From Phoronis australis (taxonomy: Eukaryota > Phoronida > Phoronidae): a stretch of 64,000 nucleotides of DNA. The notes below the pieces were generated by a model, which was given only the letters and a program-made list of their open reading frames with translations, had not been told where the DNA came from and ran no database searches. Within the stretch, counting starts at the first letter, position 1. Every line of letters begins with the position of its first letter. The stretch is taken from contig NMRA01000040.1 in the NCBI GenBank assembly GCA_002633005.1, forward strand, positions 265,362-329,361, read 5' to 3'. A program made the translations under genes and the position numbers. Positions 42,401-57,400 of this stretch are shown here, piece by piece.

Positions 42401-45400
42401 TGAACACGCACAATATATTACCACTGGTCGTGGTGCAAATTCTTGACTTAGTACTATGTACTTTCCATGGAGCACTAGTTACACGCAAATCTTGACTTGA
42501 GCGAACACACATTGAAATTTTCAACTTTAATCTAGTGAAACCAAGCCCTGGTGACGTTCAAGACAAACAAATAACCTTTCAACCCAAACGTAAAGTACAA
42601 CACACGAATGTCAATGTTACTGGAATCCAGAAAGAAAGCAAGAGTTCATCAGAAATTGTGTTGTTTGGATAGGAATTTATATATATGTATTATGTTAAAA
42701 GGTGCTATAAACAATGCTGTGAAAAAAAAGCCATTTAGATTCAGATCACTGCTGTGAAATGGATCTCAACTTGTCACATACTCAAAGTAAAGGTGATTTT
42801 GAGCTCAGAAATAACTGACCATTCCACGGAGACCAGGCTCAGCAACTTGGATCATCAGAGTGAGACAATTTATCTGTTGATTTTGGTCTCAGGCATTTTT
42901 AATGAACTGTAAGTTCTTTCCAACTAGGCAAGAAAATCACTTCTGAACTGAGTGAGGAAAAAATGAGACCACATCACAAATATATCCAGACAGCAGCTAT
43001 CGCTCCATAGACTAGGCAAGTCTCAGTTAAAGCCTCGCATAAATAGAGTGATGACATCCAAGGGTTTTACTGCTGTGAAGTCATCTGCTAATTGCCACAC
43101 TCTACACAAAAGGAACTTAGATCAGTGACCGTGATGTCGAGAATTGATGATGCTTGCGGTTATAGAACACATACATCGACGAAGTTGGTACAGGGTAAAA
43201 TTTCACCAATTTCGGACAAAATATTTGCCAAAACTTTTCTGTTTTCACATTTTCAAGGTCTTCTTACATTGGCTATGAGTGCCCAGTTTTCATTCGAAAA
43301 ACTTTGTGTGATTGTACGTATCATACAAAATTTGAACATGCTAAAATATTAATTTTACGCTGTATACTTCATATGAAAAAATGAGAAAACAAACTTTCAG
43401 TTGTCATTAATTTTGTGTCCTAAAAGGGTAAGATTTTACTTACAAGATGCTGTCAAAAAGGCCGAGTTTCTAAACCTGTTTGATAATACTCAGAAAGCCA
43501 GTCTAAACAAAAGGTTGATTTCTTTAGTGAAGGAGGGCAGGTTTGCAGCAGGATTAAGGACGTCACAAATGTTGCGTCTTCCCTTACCAGTGGACACACT
43601 AAGCTTACCTGATGTAGTTTGAACAGTAGTTTACTGGTTGAGGATTGTTCATTAAGATTGTTCGATGTTCAACAGTAACTCCCTTTTCCCCTTCCTCCAG
43701 TTCCACCAAATCCTGCATCGGAGTGTAACCTAGAATGTACAACACTGCAATGAGAATTAAACGTTTAAATGACCTGTTTAAGGGACAATATGAATTTGGT
43801 CTAACACGACAGCAGTACAGTCTTGTTTTTCTAAATCCACGACAGACTCTGAAACGGAGAATGTGCTGACATCTTGCCTCAGTCAGGCAGCCCTAAACAT
43901 TCCAAGAAAAACACCTCTCCAGATTTGCGTTCAGCAACACTGAAGTAGGCTCAGTAAACTAAAAAAACAACCACTCACAGGTGAAGAAACTTTCATAAAT
44001 GATACGACAAATACCTGTCTGACACCACATGTGGTGATTAGTTGCGGACCCAATTGTATTTCTTTTAAGTTGGTGCATTTGAGAAGAATGGCAATGTTCT
44101 TCCTCTTCAATAAGATGGTATAGTGATTGAGTTGCCTTGGGCATATCTTCTGTGACGTATACGGTATGTCTACACCAAAAAATGGCAGGTCATATGAGCT
44201 CTGTTGCAAAATCCATGGAGGACAATTGTATTGTGAACCCCAGACCTCGTCAAACTTAAACTTTTGTCAACCCTTGGCATGTACACGCCTGTGTGTGCGC
44301 AGTGGGTTGTAATTATCAATAAAAGATGCAAATCAGACTTGTCATAAATTAAGTGACAGGGTTAAAGTTGAACTTGCACTAAAATTTCTGATCTCTGTGA
44401 TTGCTTGGTCAAATTAGTTAGAAACATAACATACAGCGATGATGTGAATATGAAGCGAGGTTGCGAATTGCGAAACATTTTTAAGAACCAGTTTTGCGTC
44501 GAAAATGATCCGTCGTAAATCACTCAACCGTGTCCAGTAAGTATGGTGACATGGTGTTGGGTAATATATTATATGATGTGAGCCCCCAAGGTACGACATT
44601 AGAGCAAAGGTCACCTATTTGCAGAATGAATACAACTGCACTTTGTTTAGCGTAAATGATGTTCAAATAGCATTGTCGTTTACCTCCTGCTATACATTAA
44701 TTAACAAAGTTAGGAGCATGCAAATACATCTTTAATGCTCATGTGTGTGCCTTATAAGGCTCTCTTCCAAACAATGGTGCTGGGTTACGAGTGCCACCAC
44801 TCTCTCACACATTCAAATGTAGACCAACGGAATACCTGGGCAACTGCAAAATTTTCATGGGTACTGGAGACAATTACCGAATATTTTGTTCGTGTGCTCT
44901 AGACGATACCACCAAGATTAAAACCAAATGCCCACCCAAAAACACTACAGTAAAATCTCACAAAAATAATTGCAAAAAATATTTTTTCATTTTTTCAAAG
45001 ACTTCGAACAATGCTGTAAATGTTCAGTTTTCCAAAATTTGTACGTTAGAAACAGCGCAACAAAATTTGACCATGGAACATCGCTTACTGTAATTCCCTA
45101 CTATATCATGACATGACAGCTCAAAATACCTAGCACAGAAGTTGTTGGAACATACCCACAAACTCATATGATTAAGAACCCTCAGGCTAATGCCAGTTTA
45201 GATCCACCATGCTCCACAAAATATGTTCATGCCATTACAGAAACCTCCCATTTGGTTTCAACTCCTGATTACTAAACCCTTCATCAACAGGTACCAGAGA
45301 ACTGAAACCTGGAACGTGGCTAATCTCTACACTTCTCAGTTGCAATCTAAATCAGTTTCAGAAGCCAAACAGTTTTTAAAAATCACCAATTATTTTAGCC

Positions 45401-48400
45401 CTGGAGCCATGCCAATGTGGTAATTACTCTACCCCACACAACAAGGCCCTAGATCAGACTTCCTGATAAGCAAGCCTCTGCAGGACAGCCATTCTTGTAC
45501 AAAATCTATTGGCAAAGATGCCATGAATGGGGCCAAGTTTTTAATGTCATGAAATCGAAGAAAGAGCATGTAGTTTTTGCCGTATCCCAAGCCTATATCC
45601 GCATGGGGCTAAGAAAATTATGAAAATGTCACCAGTGCAACTTGTCACAAGAGCAAAACAATAGTTGTCGTGATAATTCACTCCACCTTCACAAACTTAG
45701 AGCAACAACAGCGCCTGATCAAGTTGTTCATGAATAACTGCCAGTATGGACAAGGAGATAATAGTTTGCCATACAGTTGCATAGATTAGTTCATTTCATA
45801 ATGGCACCTTCAATCCACAAAATAAAGTAGAATGGGAAATTCTACCTTGACACTAAGTCACAAGAATGCCATATGGACATTGGACACGATTCAGAGCAGT
45901 AAACAATGTAAACTTGCATCCTCTCGCAGCCTGAACTGCCTCAATATCCATGAAACCGAGATCGTTAACTTTAAAGTAGAAGTAATCAAGCGAGCAGTGG
46001 AAAATCGTCCGTTAAAGCACTCAATGAGCTCCATTCGGTCCGACGTTTTATCCTGTGTAAAGTCTGAGACTGCTAACTCCATGTATTACAGCATGTAACC
46101 AAATGTTTGTAATTCAAACATCAACAATTCCTGAAAAATAAAAATACAACACAGTTTTGCAAAGAGCACGGAAATAACAGTTACTCCAAATGGCTTCCAA
46201 CTTTGACGTATAACAATAATAATTTGGAGCCAATTTTCCTTCAGGTACATTGTAAGAAAGGCATTTTAAGACGTTTATAAGAAAAATACCAACAGTATAT
46301 TACCAAACATGGTGAATGGCTTGAAATGAACAACTACCGAATACCAATGGATATCCTGCTTCAAAGCATGAATGAGTCTAAAACAACACTCATCACTTCG
46401 ATAAGGAATATAGTATATTTCCCTGTGGAAATGAAATTTATCAAAGTGCCTCCCACTTGAATTATCAGATCAATACCCACAGATCACATATCAAAACCAC
46501 GGCTTCAATGAAAAAACCATCAGACAATAAAGGGCACCTCAGTTCTTAAACAGAGACTAAATGGAACAGGATATGATCACTACATTAGCAACAGATGGTT
46601 CTCTTTCTGAAATAAATTATTAAGCAATTTCCTGATTGAATTGCCAATACATAAGAGAAGTTGAATGCAGCCAAGTCCTAGATGTGTAGAAATATGTAGT
46701 GTGTTCAGATTTCATACCAGAGTTTGCTGGTATAGAAAAAACACCAATCCCTTGATTAGCTGATGAGATGACAGAGCTTGAAAAGTGGTTTAGTTTAGAA
46801 ATTTTTAGAATATGCTCGATTAGCACTGCATTCTGTTACTAAGGGCGTTGAAATGCGCCTACCGTGTGCATCGTGTGCATCACAATGAACGCAGATACAC
46901 GGAATGATTACTATTTCAACATTCCCACTAAATACATCAATACAGATAACCCAGAAATAATTGCAACAGAAGGTTTTATTGCATAAATCATATCCCCTCA
47001 AACCCCTTAGTGTGAGAAAAAAGTCTACCAGAATCGGGGTGGTGGAAGTTGGTTTTTCAAGATGGCAGACAAAATAGCCGCCAGATTTGCATATGACCAT
47101 TATAACTCGAAAGTGGAATGTGATAGAGTAAAAATTCAAAAAGCTTACGTATCTTCTGTGGGTCAACAAATCCATTGGAAATAGTTTTGAAAGTCTGCGA
47201 TGACACCATCCGCCATTTTCCAAAATGGCCGCCAAAACTACTTAATTTTGAGTCGCACATATTCTGAGTTTCAGAGATCAACATGTCCAACAAAATTATT
47301 TTTGTCTGGCTCTGATTTATACGACTACCATTTTTAAGATTGTTAAGCAAATAATGACTTATTTGGGTGAAAAACATCAGGTTCGCCTGCACTGAAGGGT
47401 CATTCTCAGTGAAAAATGTGCTGTGTCGAAAATAAGTCTCCGCGATTAATTCAGCAATCTACTATCCACACCAATTGACCATTTGTGTCACCTCCAGTTA
47501 GTTGTAAATGCTAGTGAATACAGCAACAGTTCAGACAAGAGAAAGGTTTAGTAAAGTATGTTTAGCAAGTTAAACAGTTTATAAGCGCTTGAACAGCTCC
47601 TGACTAGGCTTCTCTTTAGTGATGTTACGTCTGTGTCCAAAGTAGTAATTCTCAGTCCGTAATCAAAATCTATACACAACCAACAAGTATTTACACAACT
47701 AATCTCTTTCAACTGAGAATAAATTGATGCAGCTTATATCACTGCATTCTCCACATGCAACCGAGCATGGCAATTCTAACTTCTTGTGAGTACATCTCTT
47801 GGAAATGCAGTTGGTCTTGCAAAAGCATCTTACAATCACCAGGTTCTCTGGTGCTGCTGGCTGGCCAATCGTCATGGGAATGAGTTTTCGACCTGACAGC
47901 ATCCATCCTCAATCCAGCGGGTTTAGCTCACTGCCACTGCTACCTGACCACTCTTGCTTTTGTCCTGGCAGCAAGGAATTTACCTGCTGAAGCAGTTGGT
48001 GGTAATGACTGTATTTGGACTTGGGCTACGCTTGATGACGCCTTTTCCACAAATCGCCTGCATTGTAAGTCATTTAAATTCCCAGAGCAAGTACCGCCAT
48101 AAAGCACAAATCTTTTACCAGCTTCAAATAATGTCTTCCTTCAGCTGCATCAGGTCTAGTGAATACTCTAGCCTTTTCGTAGAATTCTCGGTCACGCAGT
48201 TTCTTGAATGAGAGAGCCTTGCCAATACCGAACAGCCATGATGTTGTATTGCAACCACCTATTGCATGCGCAAATGGCAAAAGCACGCAAGTTTTGGCAC
48301 CAAGAGACAATTGTAGTTTCATGATGTCTCAGACTCTCCTCTCGTTTTGGTGCCTCTTGTCAGATCATGAATATTGGAAATTGTTGTGAAGTATTACGGT

Positions 48401-51400
48401 AACGCAAAAGAACCAACAAGTCTCTATCGTCTGCAATTAGGGTAGTAGGAACTTGTGCTGCATTCTCTACTGCTGTTTCTACAATTAAAACATCTGCGTC
48501 ACCTTGAGCTTGTACTACTGTGCAACCAGCATTTAGAGAAGAAGTGAATGAATCGTTTGTTTTTGCTGTTTACCAAAAATGTGAACTTTCTTCTTTGACT
48601 ATGTCACCATTGAAGTGAACTTCAGTTGCAACCACCCCACCCAGTCTTCGAACATGGGAGACATCTTTAGTTGATGGGACACCTCCACAACAATTAAAAA
48701 CAACAGTAAGCTGGGTGTACTTGCTGACGTAATCCACATAAGCTCTACCAACAGACGGAAACTTTGCACCTCTAGGTCATAGAATACAGTGAAGGAGAGA
48801 ACCGCTGTCGATTGCATGCATCACCGTGTTTTCTGGAAATTGGTAATCCTCAGGTAGGTCGTGCTCTGCTGGATCAGAGTGCATCAGCTCAGCCACTCTG
48901 GGAAGACCTGATGTATCAAAAAGAGCTGGGAACCAACACACAACTCAAACTTCAAAAGGCTTAATAAACATTCACTGTTGTCTTTTGCAGCTGTCAGTAT
49001 TCGCTGAAATAGCAGTTGTGGACCCCCTTGTGTAAAGTCACTATTGGCAACATGAATTAGTGGACTTGTCATTGCTACAACCTTATCTTTCTTTCTGAAT
49101 GTGAAGTCTTTTAAACTTAACCCCTCTACAGACAACTGCATTGCCTTCCCCACTTCTCCGACATTTTCTGAATTGACGCGTGTGCATGCAGTCACAACAG
49201 TGGCGATGTTCTGTAATCCTCTTCAAATGCGTGTCTGTTGTGGAGGAATTCAACAAGGCTGAGGAGCTTTGTCATCTCATGACTGTCTCGCCAGGGTACA
49301 TTCTTTATGCTGCTTACTTGTTTCGCAACTCAAGTTTGTCATACTTTGCTTGGCGCCATTTTATACTTGAGCATGCATGCCGGCATGGAAAGCAGCAACA
49401 GTGCATGCTGTGTATCTCCCATCAGATGACAAGCCTGCCCAGAATCTGTCACATGGTGTTATGGCATGGTGGCCATTAATAAAGGTGCTGTAGACATCTG
49501 GAAGGGTGTCTTTGAGTTGGTGCATCTTCTGCAAGTATATGTATGCAGACTTTGCATATGAGATGTAACCAGTAGCTGCAAACTATGGCAGCATATTAGA
49601 AACTACTTTTAGGTGAAGTTCCCAATCTGACGTTATTTCTGCTTTTAGAAAAAGTCGAAGGATGTCATACATTTTCATATACTGAAGCCAGAGACTGCTG
49701 GTTCGACTTTGCAAAGACAAGTCTGATTTATTTGCTTTTTTATGGATTCCTACAAGATAGTCCGACAAGCATACATCGCCGCACATAGACATCATGCCAG
49801 CAATAAGATCATCATACAGTTTCAGACCAGCTTTCAAATCATCACCAAGTATATCAATGGCCGTTGATTCTTCTGACAAACCATTCTGTCACTGCAAATT
49901 CTGAAGACCTATACTCTGATTCAGTCCTGTTTGAATATACCAGTGGCAATATGCCGGACCCCAGAAGTGAACTCTTGTGAGTGTATTCCACTGTAATCCA
50001 AGGTTCAGAATCGGAAGACACTGCCTGTGCATTCATTGCATGTCCCAGTGTATATATCTATAGTTATGAGTTCAGTTGAGATGTCTGAAGAATCTATCTC
50101 CATATATTCCGACGAGCTAACGATTGTGTAGAAGCATTGAATTGCTCTACCTCTTGGCGCGGAATCTGTGCTCTGTATTGGTGACATTCGGGACTCCTGG
50201 AATTTCTGAAGAACCGGAACTTCTTTCTTGAAATCCTGAAGTCATTGGTTCTGGATTGGCATTCCTTGATCTGTCACATACCGTGAATAATACCCTTACA
50301 AGGACGTCACACCTTTCTAAAGATATGCAGGAATTTTCATCGCTCGTCCTTCTGAGCGGCTTTTACCAGCATTAAAGAGAGCGCGGCACTGGAGTCAGGT
50401 ACAGTTGTGATGACCGCATTGCCCGAATGCGAGCAAGACCCAATTAAGTGTAGTTACCTGATCATAAATTGTATTAAACATCTCTGATTGTACATAACGA
50501 CAAATTTTCAAAATGCATAACCACTAATTTTCGTTAAAAATGAATACCACAGCGGTATTGAGCTGGAAAAAAACAACCAAGTATGGTTTTCGATTTTTAA
50601 AAATCGATGAACTAATAATCTAAAAACTATAACCACTGGGCACGATTGAAGATAAACTACTGCGCGTAATGAAATACTTGGTGGATAAACAAACGCTGAG
50701 TTAACATTATCACATGGATTCATTTTTTAATATTCTTTCAATCTCGTTTAATCGGATTTTAGACCAGGAAACAGTTGTACATGTGCCCACTTTTCATTTT
50801 TTATTACTGACAAAGAGTTAAAATAGTTATCTATTCAGCGCCACCAAAATTGTCCAGATTCCATCTGATATCATCAGTTCTGGTTATCACCATATTTGCA
50901 CTTTTGTATATATTTTATGATTTGAGTTCTAATAAAGATTAAACTTTAATGACACATGAAAAGTTTAGTGTAGGCCTACCTGTAATGAGGAAAGTTCAGG
51001 GATGGGCTCACAATGAACTAAACTGATTAAGTTTCGCTGGCGATCAAAATCTACCTATGTTTTGGTACTTAAACTTAGATATCAACCTGTTCCCGGTAAA
51101 AAAAACAAGTGGGCAGAAGCATTAGAAATTAAATAACGAAAACCAATATGAAACAAATCGTTCCTTTGGGAAGTGGCCCTTTGTGAAGATAAACACAAGT
51201 TAACCTTTTTAGTCATTTTGTAATATTTATAATGTACCAAGTTAAAACTACTCTCAAGAGTTGCAGGCTGTAAGTCTGCAAATGTCAGAGAAAACCAAAT
51301 TGGGGGTACTAACAACAAGGATTGAGACAGTATTGCTAGCAATTACCTTTCCACTTCATTAGCTCAGATCTACATCAATACAAAGGGCATGCTGAATAGG

Positions 51401-54400
51401 CATCTTAAAAGTTGTCTGGGGCTAAGGGAATCTGAGGGGTGACCAGTGTAAGCAAGAAATTCTCCACATGAATATTTGGAAGCGAAATGAGGTCACGTGG
51501 TTTGTTATCTCCGGGACCAAGGAGAGTGCTATCGCAGTGTAATTCATGCTGGACCTATAGTTTAATCAACTGCAGCAAATGGATCAGATTGTCACGGAAC
51601 TGTGCATCATAGGTTGTGAATGTGTTTCTGTGTGAATTAAGTGTTGTCCACACACAGACTTACCCTTGAATTAGTTACTCCTGGAAAGAGTTGTCGCTAG
51701 GATTGAAGGCTGTGTGGACGCTATTTAAACTAGTGCAACCCTCCCCTACTTGTGACAATTAACTCCACCCTGTCGAGGTAGGGTAAATTGTTCTAGGGTA
51801 ATTACCACCACTTTTAATTACTGTGTGGCCACAAACCTGAGGTAAGGCGGATGTAATTATCAGCTGTGGTTATATACAGACGGAGGTTTTCTTTTGCGTG
51901 CCATATTCAAATTAGCTTTCGTTGTCATGCAAAAAGTGACAACTTCGCCTTAACCTAGTTATCGGATCTGTGTGTGTGCGTGTGGATGCTCTACTTAAAA
52001 GTGAGGTAAGTTGCACTTGTACAAGTTGTTCTAGGGTAGGCTGTGTGTGGACGGGACTTTAGAGATGATAATTTCCATTTATTTTTGCATGTTCATTGTG
52101 AATGACAGAACTTGCTCATAGCCCGTTTTCAGGATATTCTACGACTTCTGAATGTGTTGGGTTTCATGGACAAAACTCAATACAAGTCATTTTTTTCCGT
52201 TTCTGTCAATACCCTTGTACAAGGATTCATCTGCAGGGTAGCCCAGACCTCGATTGATTTTTGATCAGATCCAGCAAATGTAAGCATGTTCACCAAAAAG
52301 CTAAAACTACCACGGAACACATAAAAACAATTTAAGGATATTAATGATTCGTGATAAGGCAACTAACAAAACAGAACAAAAATTAATATATCGTGTGTCA
52401 ACTGATATACCTTACCTTGTTATGGATTATACAACAGGAGAACAGAGCAATTGATATAAAACACAGAGTACCTTTTTTAATTAAAGATCGCACAAATCTG
52501 ACAAAGTCCCTATATGATCTATGACTAACAATTAATTGCTGCAAAATCAATAAACAGGTAGCAGGTAAACCACAAGGTGAAATATAGTAATAACAATAAT
52601 TCTAGGGATTTGTGCAGCTAGACATTCGATGCATTCCGCGTCTTTTACATTTCGTTTAGACTAGAAATTTCTGTGGGCCCCCTAATACTTTCAGACACAT
52701 TACCAAACCAACAAGTGACAAATTTTACAAAATTCAGTGGTTCTACTTAAAAACTCAAAGTTTCCTTTAATGGGACCCGTTTTTACACAAAAACTGGAGA
52801 ACCAGCACGCATCACTGACTTCCAATGACTTAAACAGAAAGAGGCATCTAACTACAAAGAACAACTTAAAAAGCTTTGTTGATAGGAACTTGCCACTGGA
52901 TGTTACATGACCAGATACACCTGATTCCAATCAGCTGACAGTCCACACAAACCAACCTGTCAAGACAGAAATGTTCAGAACAACATAAACTGCCCATATT
53001 CAAAATTAAGCTGCACCAAGCATATAGCTGATAATCCATTTCATCTTGACACCACTTGCATCCACAGGAGCACAACTGGCCTCAACTCAAAGAGGTATGC
53101 TAAGACATCCCATCAATGCCAAGTTGTGCCACTTTTTGTCTACATGGTCACTTGTGTACAATCATCTAATTCCTGGGTCAACTTCGGTTACGGTAAGTGT
53201 TCATGTCGTGTAGTGACCTCATGTATCCGAAGGGCCAATAATGTCACACTCACCAGATGATAAGAGGATGGAGAAATAATTAAAATGAGGAAAAATAACA
53301 TAATTTTCCAGTCGGAACAGCATGAAAGGATCAACCCTAGCAGTGCAGTGATAAATACTGTTTAAGCACTATTCAAAGATCTACCTCAGTAATTCTTCAC
53401 TTAATTTGCACAAAAACTATTTCCAAATTCAATATTTTTCTGCTATTCAAAGTCTGATTACCTAGATGCGAGCAATGGAAACTAGATCAAATGCTGGACA
53501 TCTAAATAGCCTTCCCACCAGTACAGAGATGAATACCTAAGCACTGTTCTGGGATATATTCACTCAACCCTGATATCATGGGAGTAATAAGCCAGCATTT
53601 TGTCAGTAGAAGGTGGTAAGGCTGGGGGGGTACTCAGATGTATTTGTGACGGGGCGATGCAACTGAAAAATCAAGATACTCACCCCTATAGACCTTATTC
53701 ACGAAGTCGCCATTTTAGTAGCGAGCCTCTTTTTAAGTTGCATTTGAGAAATAAATATAACAAGGCATGCAAAAAAATCACGTTTTGCGCTGTGATTATG
53801 TGCAGAATGCATTGTTCTTAAAACCTCAAAAGAGGCTTTCTTTATAAATGGCGACTAAGTGAATAAGTACAGAAAGTACAGAAAGTGGACTTTGAAAATA
53901 AGATACATTTGTTGAAAGCTTCTGTGAAAAAGTACATCTTTTGTAACCAAAGTTTTAAGAACAATGATAACAGATTTTGTAGTTTTGAACTGACATCAAC
54001 CCCTTTGTATAAAATGCAGTTGGTAAAGTCACACAACGGGAAGAAGTAAACTCATCATGAAAAGTCCCCCCGACACATTCCCCATGCCTCTTCTATGGGG
54101 TACCCCTCCTCCCCCCTGTTATTTTGTCTTTGCAATAAGGCCTTGTCTTGCATACTAGAATTTTGAATATGTCGAGTTGTTTTCATGCTCCCACAGTTTT
54201 GAGGCACCTTTGAAGGAATGCAAGTGTCACAGTGCACGAGCTTCTTGTCAATACAGCGAAATCCTGTTATGTTCTTACCATGTATGTCAAAGTGTATTTT
54301 GGAAAGTGGAGCGCACGTGACTGCAGCGATTTTCACATGCGAGTATACACACCCCAATTTCATAGAAAGTCTGATGAGTGTTATGGTCCTGCAGGATTGT

Positions 54401-57400
54401 TAGCAACAACATGTACTGTTCCGGAAGAGAGATGAACATTATGATACAAAACCAGCACAGGAAACGGCAATGAGTGGATTAGGGAAACTGCAATCACAGG
54501 AGGCAGTGTGACCTAGTGTGATTAGAGACCGCCTTCTTTACTAGAGGTCGGGGGTTCGAGTATCACTGGGCCACACTGTTAGATCCTTGAGTCAGGTTTC
54601 TGTTTCTAGTTCCTCAGCTCGGTTTGAACCATATATTAATAAAGAATAAAAATAGTTCCACGTAATCTGTGCAATGGGCCCACATGTGCGGCCTGTGCAC
54701 CTCTAGTACATGTATCAGACCGCCTGCAATTATTTTTGTAAACTGCAATCATCCAATCACAATCACGTTCTTGTGTCAGATAATGATACCCTACTCACAA
54801 TGGATAAAGGCTTGCACTCTGTCGCCAGAGTAGTATAAATGCTATTGATGTGAATGGTTGCAAGGGTCACTTATGTTGGCACTTTGCTGGTGGTTTGAGT
54901 AACACCAAAACTGCTATCATGTTTGCTAATTTGTAGCCAAATCGCTAAATACTTCAAAGCGTCTTTGTTGATCACTGCCTTGAGCAATTATTGCAGTGAG
55001 TGAACAGGTAGTGAGGAAACTTACTGGTGAAAAACAAAAACACCAGTTTTTGCCGTCCATGTGAATCCAGCATTAGACTCAACATGCAGATCGTTTTCAA
55101 CTGCTTTCAACTGCGCAATGATAGTGTGTAGTCCGTCATAAATACACGTAACGTCCTTGACCAACAACATTTTCGATTTTTCTCAAGAACAATAACTAAT
55201 TTAATTAAATAAAGCTCAGCTTAAGAGCATAAATTATGCTAGCACTTTCAAATAAAAAACAGCATGCTTGTCTGGTGAATTGCAGTTGGTTAGCAACACC
55301 CGAGAAGCCCGGTATTCCCACATGACAGATAAACACACTCGGGTCAGCAAATCCATTAATCAGAATTATGATACATACGGTAGCGGAATATACAATGCTG
55401 ATCACCATGAAAGTTAACAATAACTTAACATACACATCAATCGTTATCATTTTTATGTTATTTCTGAAACACATACTTTTTGTCATTTTGGAGCACTCCA
55501 CAGTAGTGCGACCTGCCCCTTCTGCTGTTGCGATGACGACGAACCATTTCCCATCAAAAATAAATCATTCTTACTTGAAAAACTGAACAGTGAAACTTGT
55601 TGCTGTGGAACATGCTCCTTCGTAAAATCGCCATTTTAATCGGCATTTCAATATACCGAGTAAAATCCCAACTTTAATGTCATTTCGCTACACTAAAAAT
55701 AAGAGGACTAGGGAGTAAAATGTGACAGCTGCAATAAATCGCTCAGACCACCTGCAGATACCAGATGAGGTTCACCTAATGCACGGCACATCGCTTTGCG
55801 CTATTTGCCTTGGAGCATAAAACAAGTGTGGCCAGAGGGAAATAGCAAACTCTAGACAAACGAGAGCAAAGAAACCCCGTTACTTGCTAAATAAGGGGCA
55901 TTGCAAAATACCAGTGAAATAGTGGAGAAAATCATCATGTAAACAGTCACAGGTTACCATTTCAAAGTAAGCGTAAAATAGCGAAGAAATAACGGAAAAA
56001 ATTCACAAGTAAAAGCCACTGGTAAGAGCAACTAATCAGTATGAAATGCCAAGGCTCGCATCATTGGAAGGACAATAAAATGCGACTGTTTCATGACAAA
56101 AGTGACATGCTTCAATGCCATGGTTCACTACATTTTTTGTAAGTGTGCTATTAGATTGACCTATGCAAAGTATGGATCACAGTAGGAACCCTTGAACAGG
56201 TATCACACACTGACACAATAAGTAAACAGCCAATGGTTGATGGGACACTTAAGCTGCATTTAAGTCAAGTGGCAATTGTGATAAAAGTATCAGTACCTGT
56301 GCAGAAATTAGACAAAATATAACGCAAAGGAATATTAACCCCAACTCCTGATTTCTTTCAAAAGAAGTATATTCAAAGTTTAAAACATTATTTGAAAAAG
56401 TGAAATGGAAGCGACTATGAATAGGTTGGCTTTTCAATTCTTATAAAAGGTTGTTTCTGGAATAAAACCTTATGAAGAGGGGACATTCTCATGGTAGCTC
56501 CAAACAAATGGGTCCCTTTTCTCTAGTCCACACTTCAAATACGTGGGCATCCCTAATTTTACCCCTCCATCATATATAGTTAAGTAGCCTTCCCCCCATA
56601 ATCGTATTGAAAACGTCGATACAAGAATGCTTGATCAACCTGTAACAATATTCACCGCTATGACAAACTGTTTGACTATAGTCATTCAGATATACACCAT
56701 CATCTAATTACCAGACAACTGCAGGTCATGACTAATCCAACATTCACGCCATAGTGGCCATTAATTACTGCCACAGTGGTTTATGGAAAAATAAAGGACA
56801 TTAGGAATACAGCTTAGCTAGTAGATCTATCAGTTAGGACAGTGTCCAGAGTAGTTGACCACTATGAATACCATTCTACCACAATGCTGGTCAATTTCAG
56901 GACAAGATACCAATTTGTACCTTAATACAAGGTACATTACATGAGTCGTTTTCCCATTAGGGGAACTTCGGTTTATCAAAGCTTCGTCGAAACTTCGCTT
57001 ACCTATCCCACTCAACAGCACTGGGTTTTTACTGAGATGAACGTGGACTACCTCTGCAACCCACAGCTCTTACCACAGTTTGTAATTCAACTAAAATGGG
57101 AGGATGCAGGATTTTGAAATGTCACACCATTTCAAAGTGATTTGTAGAAATTGTGGCTCTTAAGAAGACCTCAATAATAAAATAATGTAAATAAAAGTCA
57201 AACGCCCTCAGACACAACTTTTCCATCAACACCTGGTCAAACTAAATCCGAGCAAAATAAAAAGTCGCAAGTGTAAGTTATGATTGCGCATGATTTTTCT
57301 TCTTCAATTAAAAAACCTGCCGAAAATGACTTCCGACTACACAGTAAAAAGCTGCGCCCATTCTAGTAAAACTGCTAGGTTACCGTAATCGTTCGGGTTA

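Noticed and set aside
46795-47392. Two overlapping minus-strand open frames of 111-146 codons.
   Set aside because: No domain, low-complexity and repeat-like composition (ATGGCCGCC/CCGCCATTTT motifs), no supporting signals.
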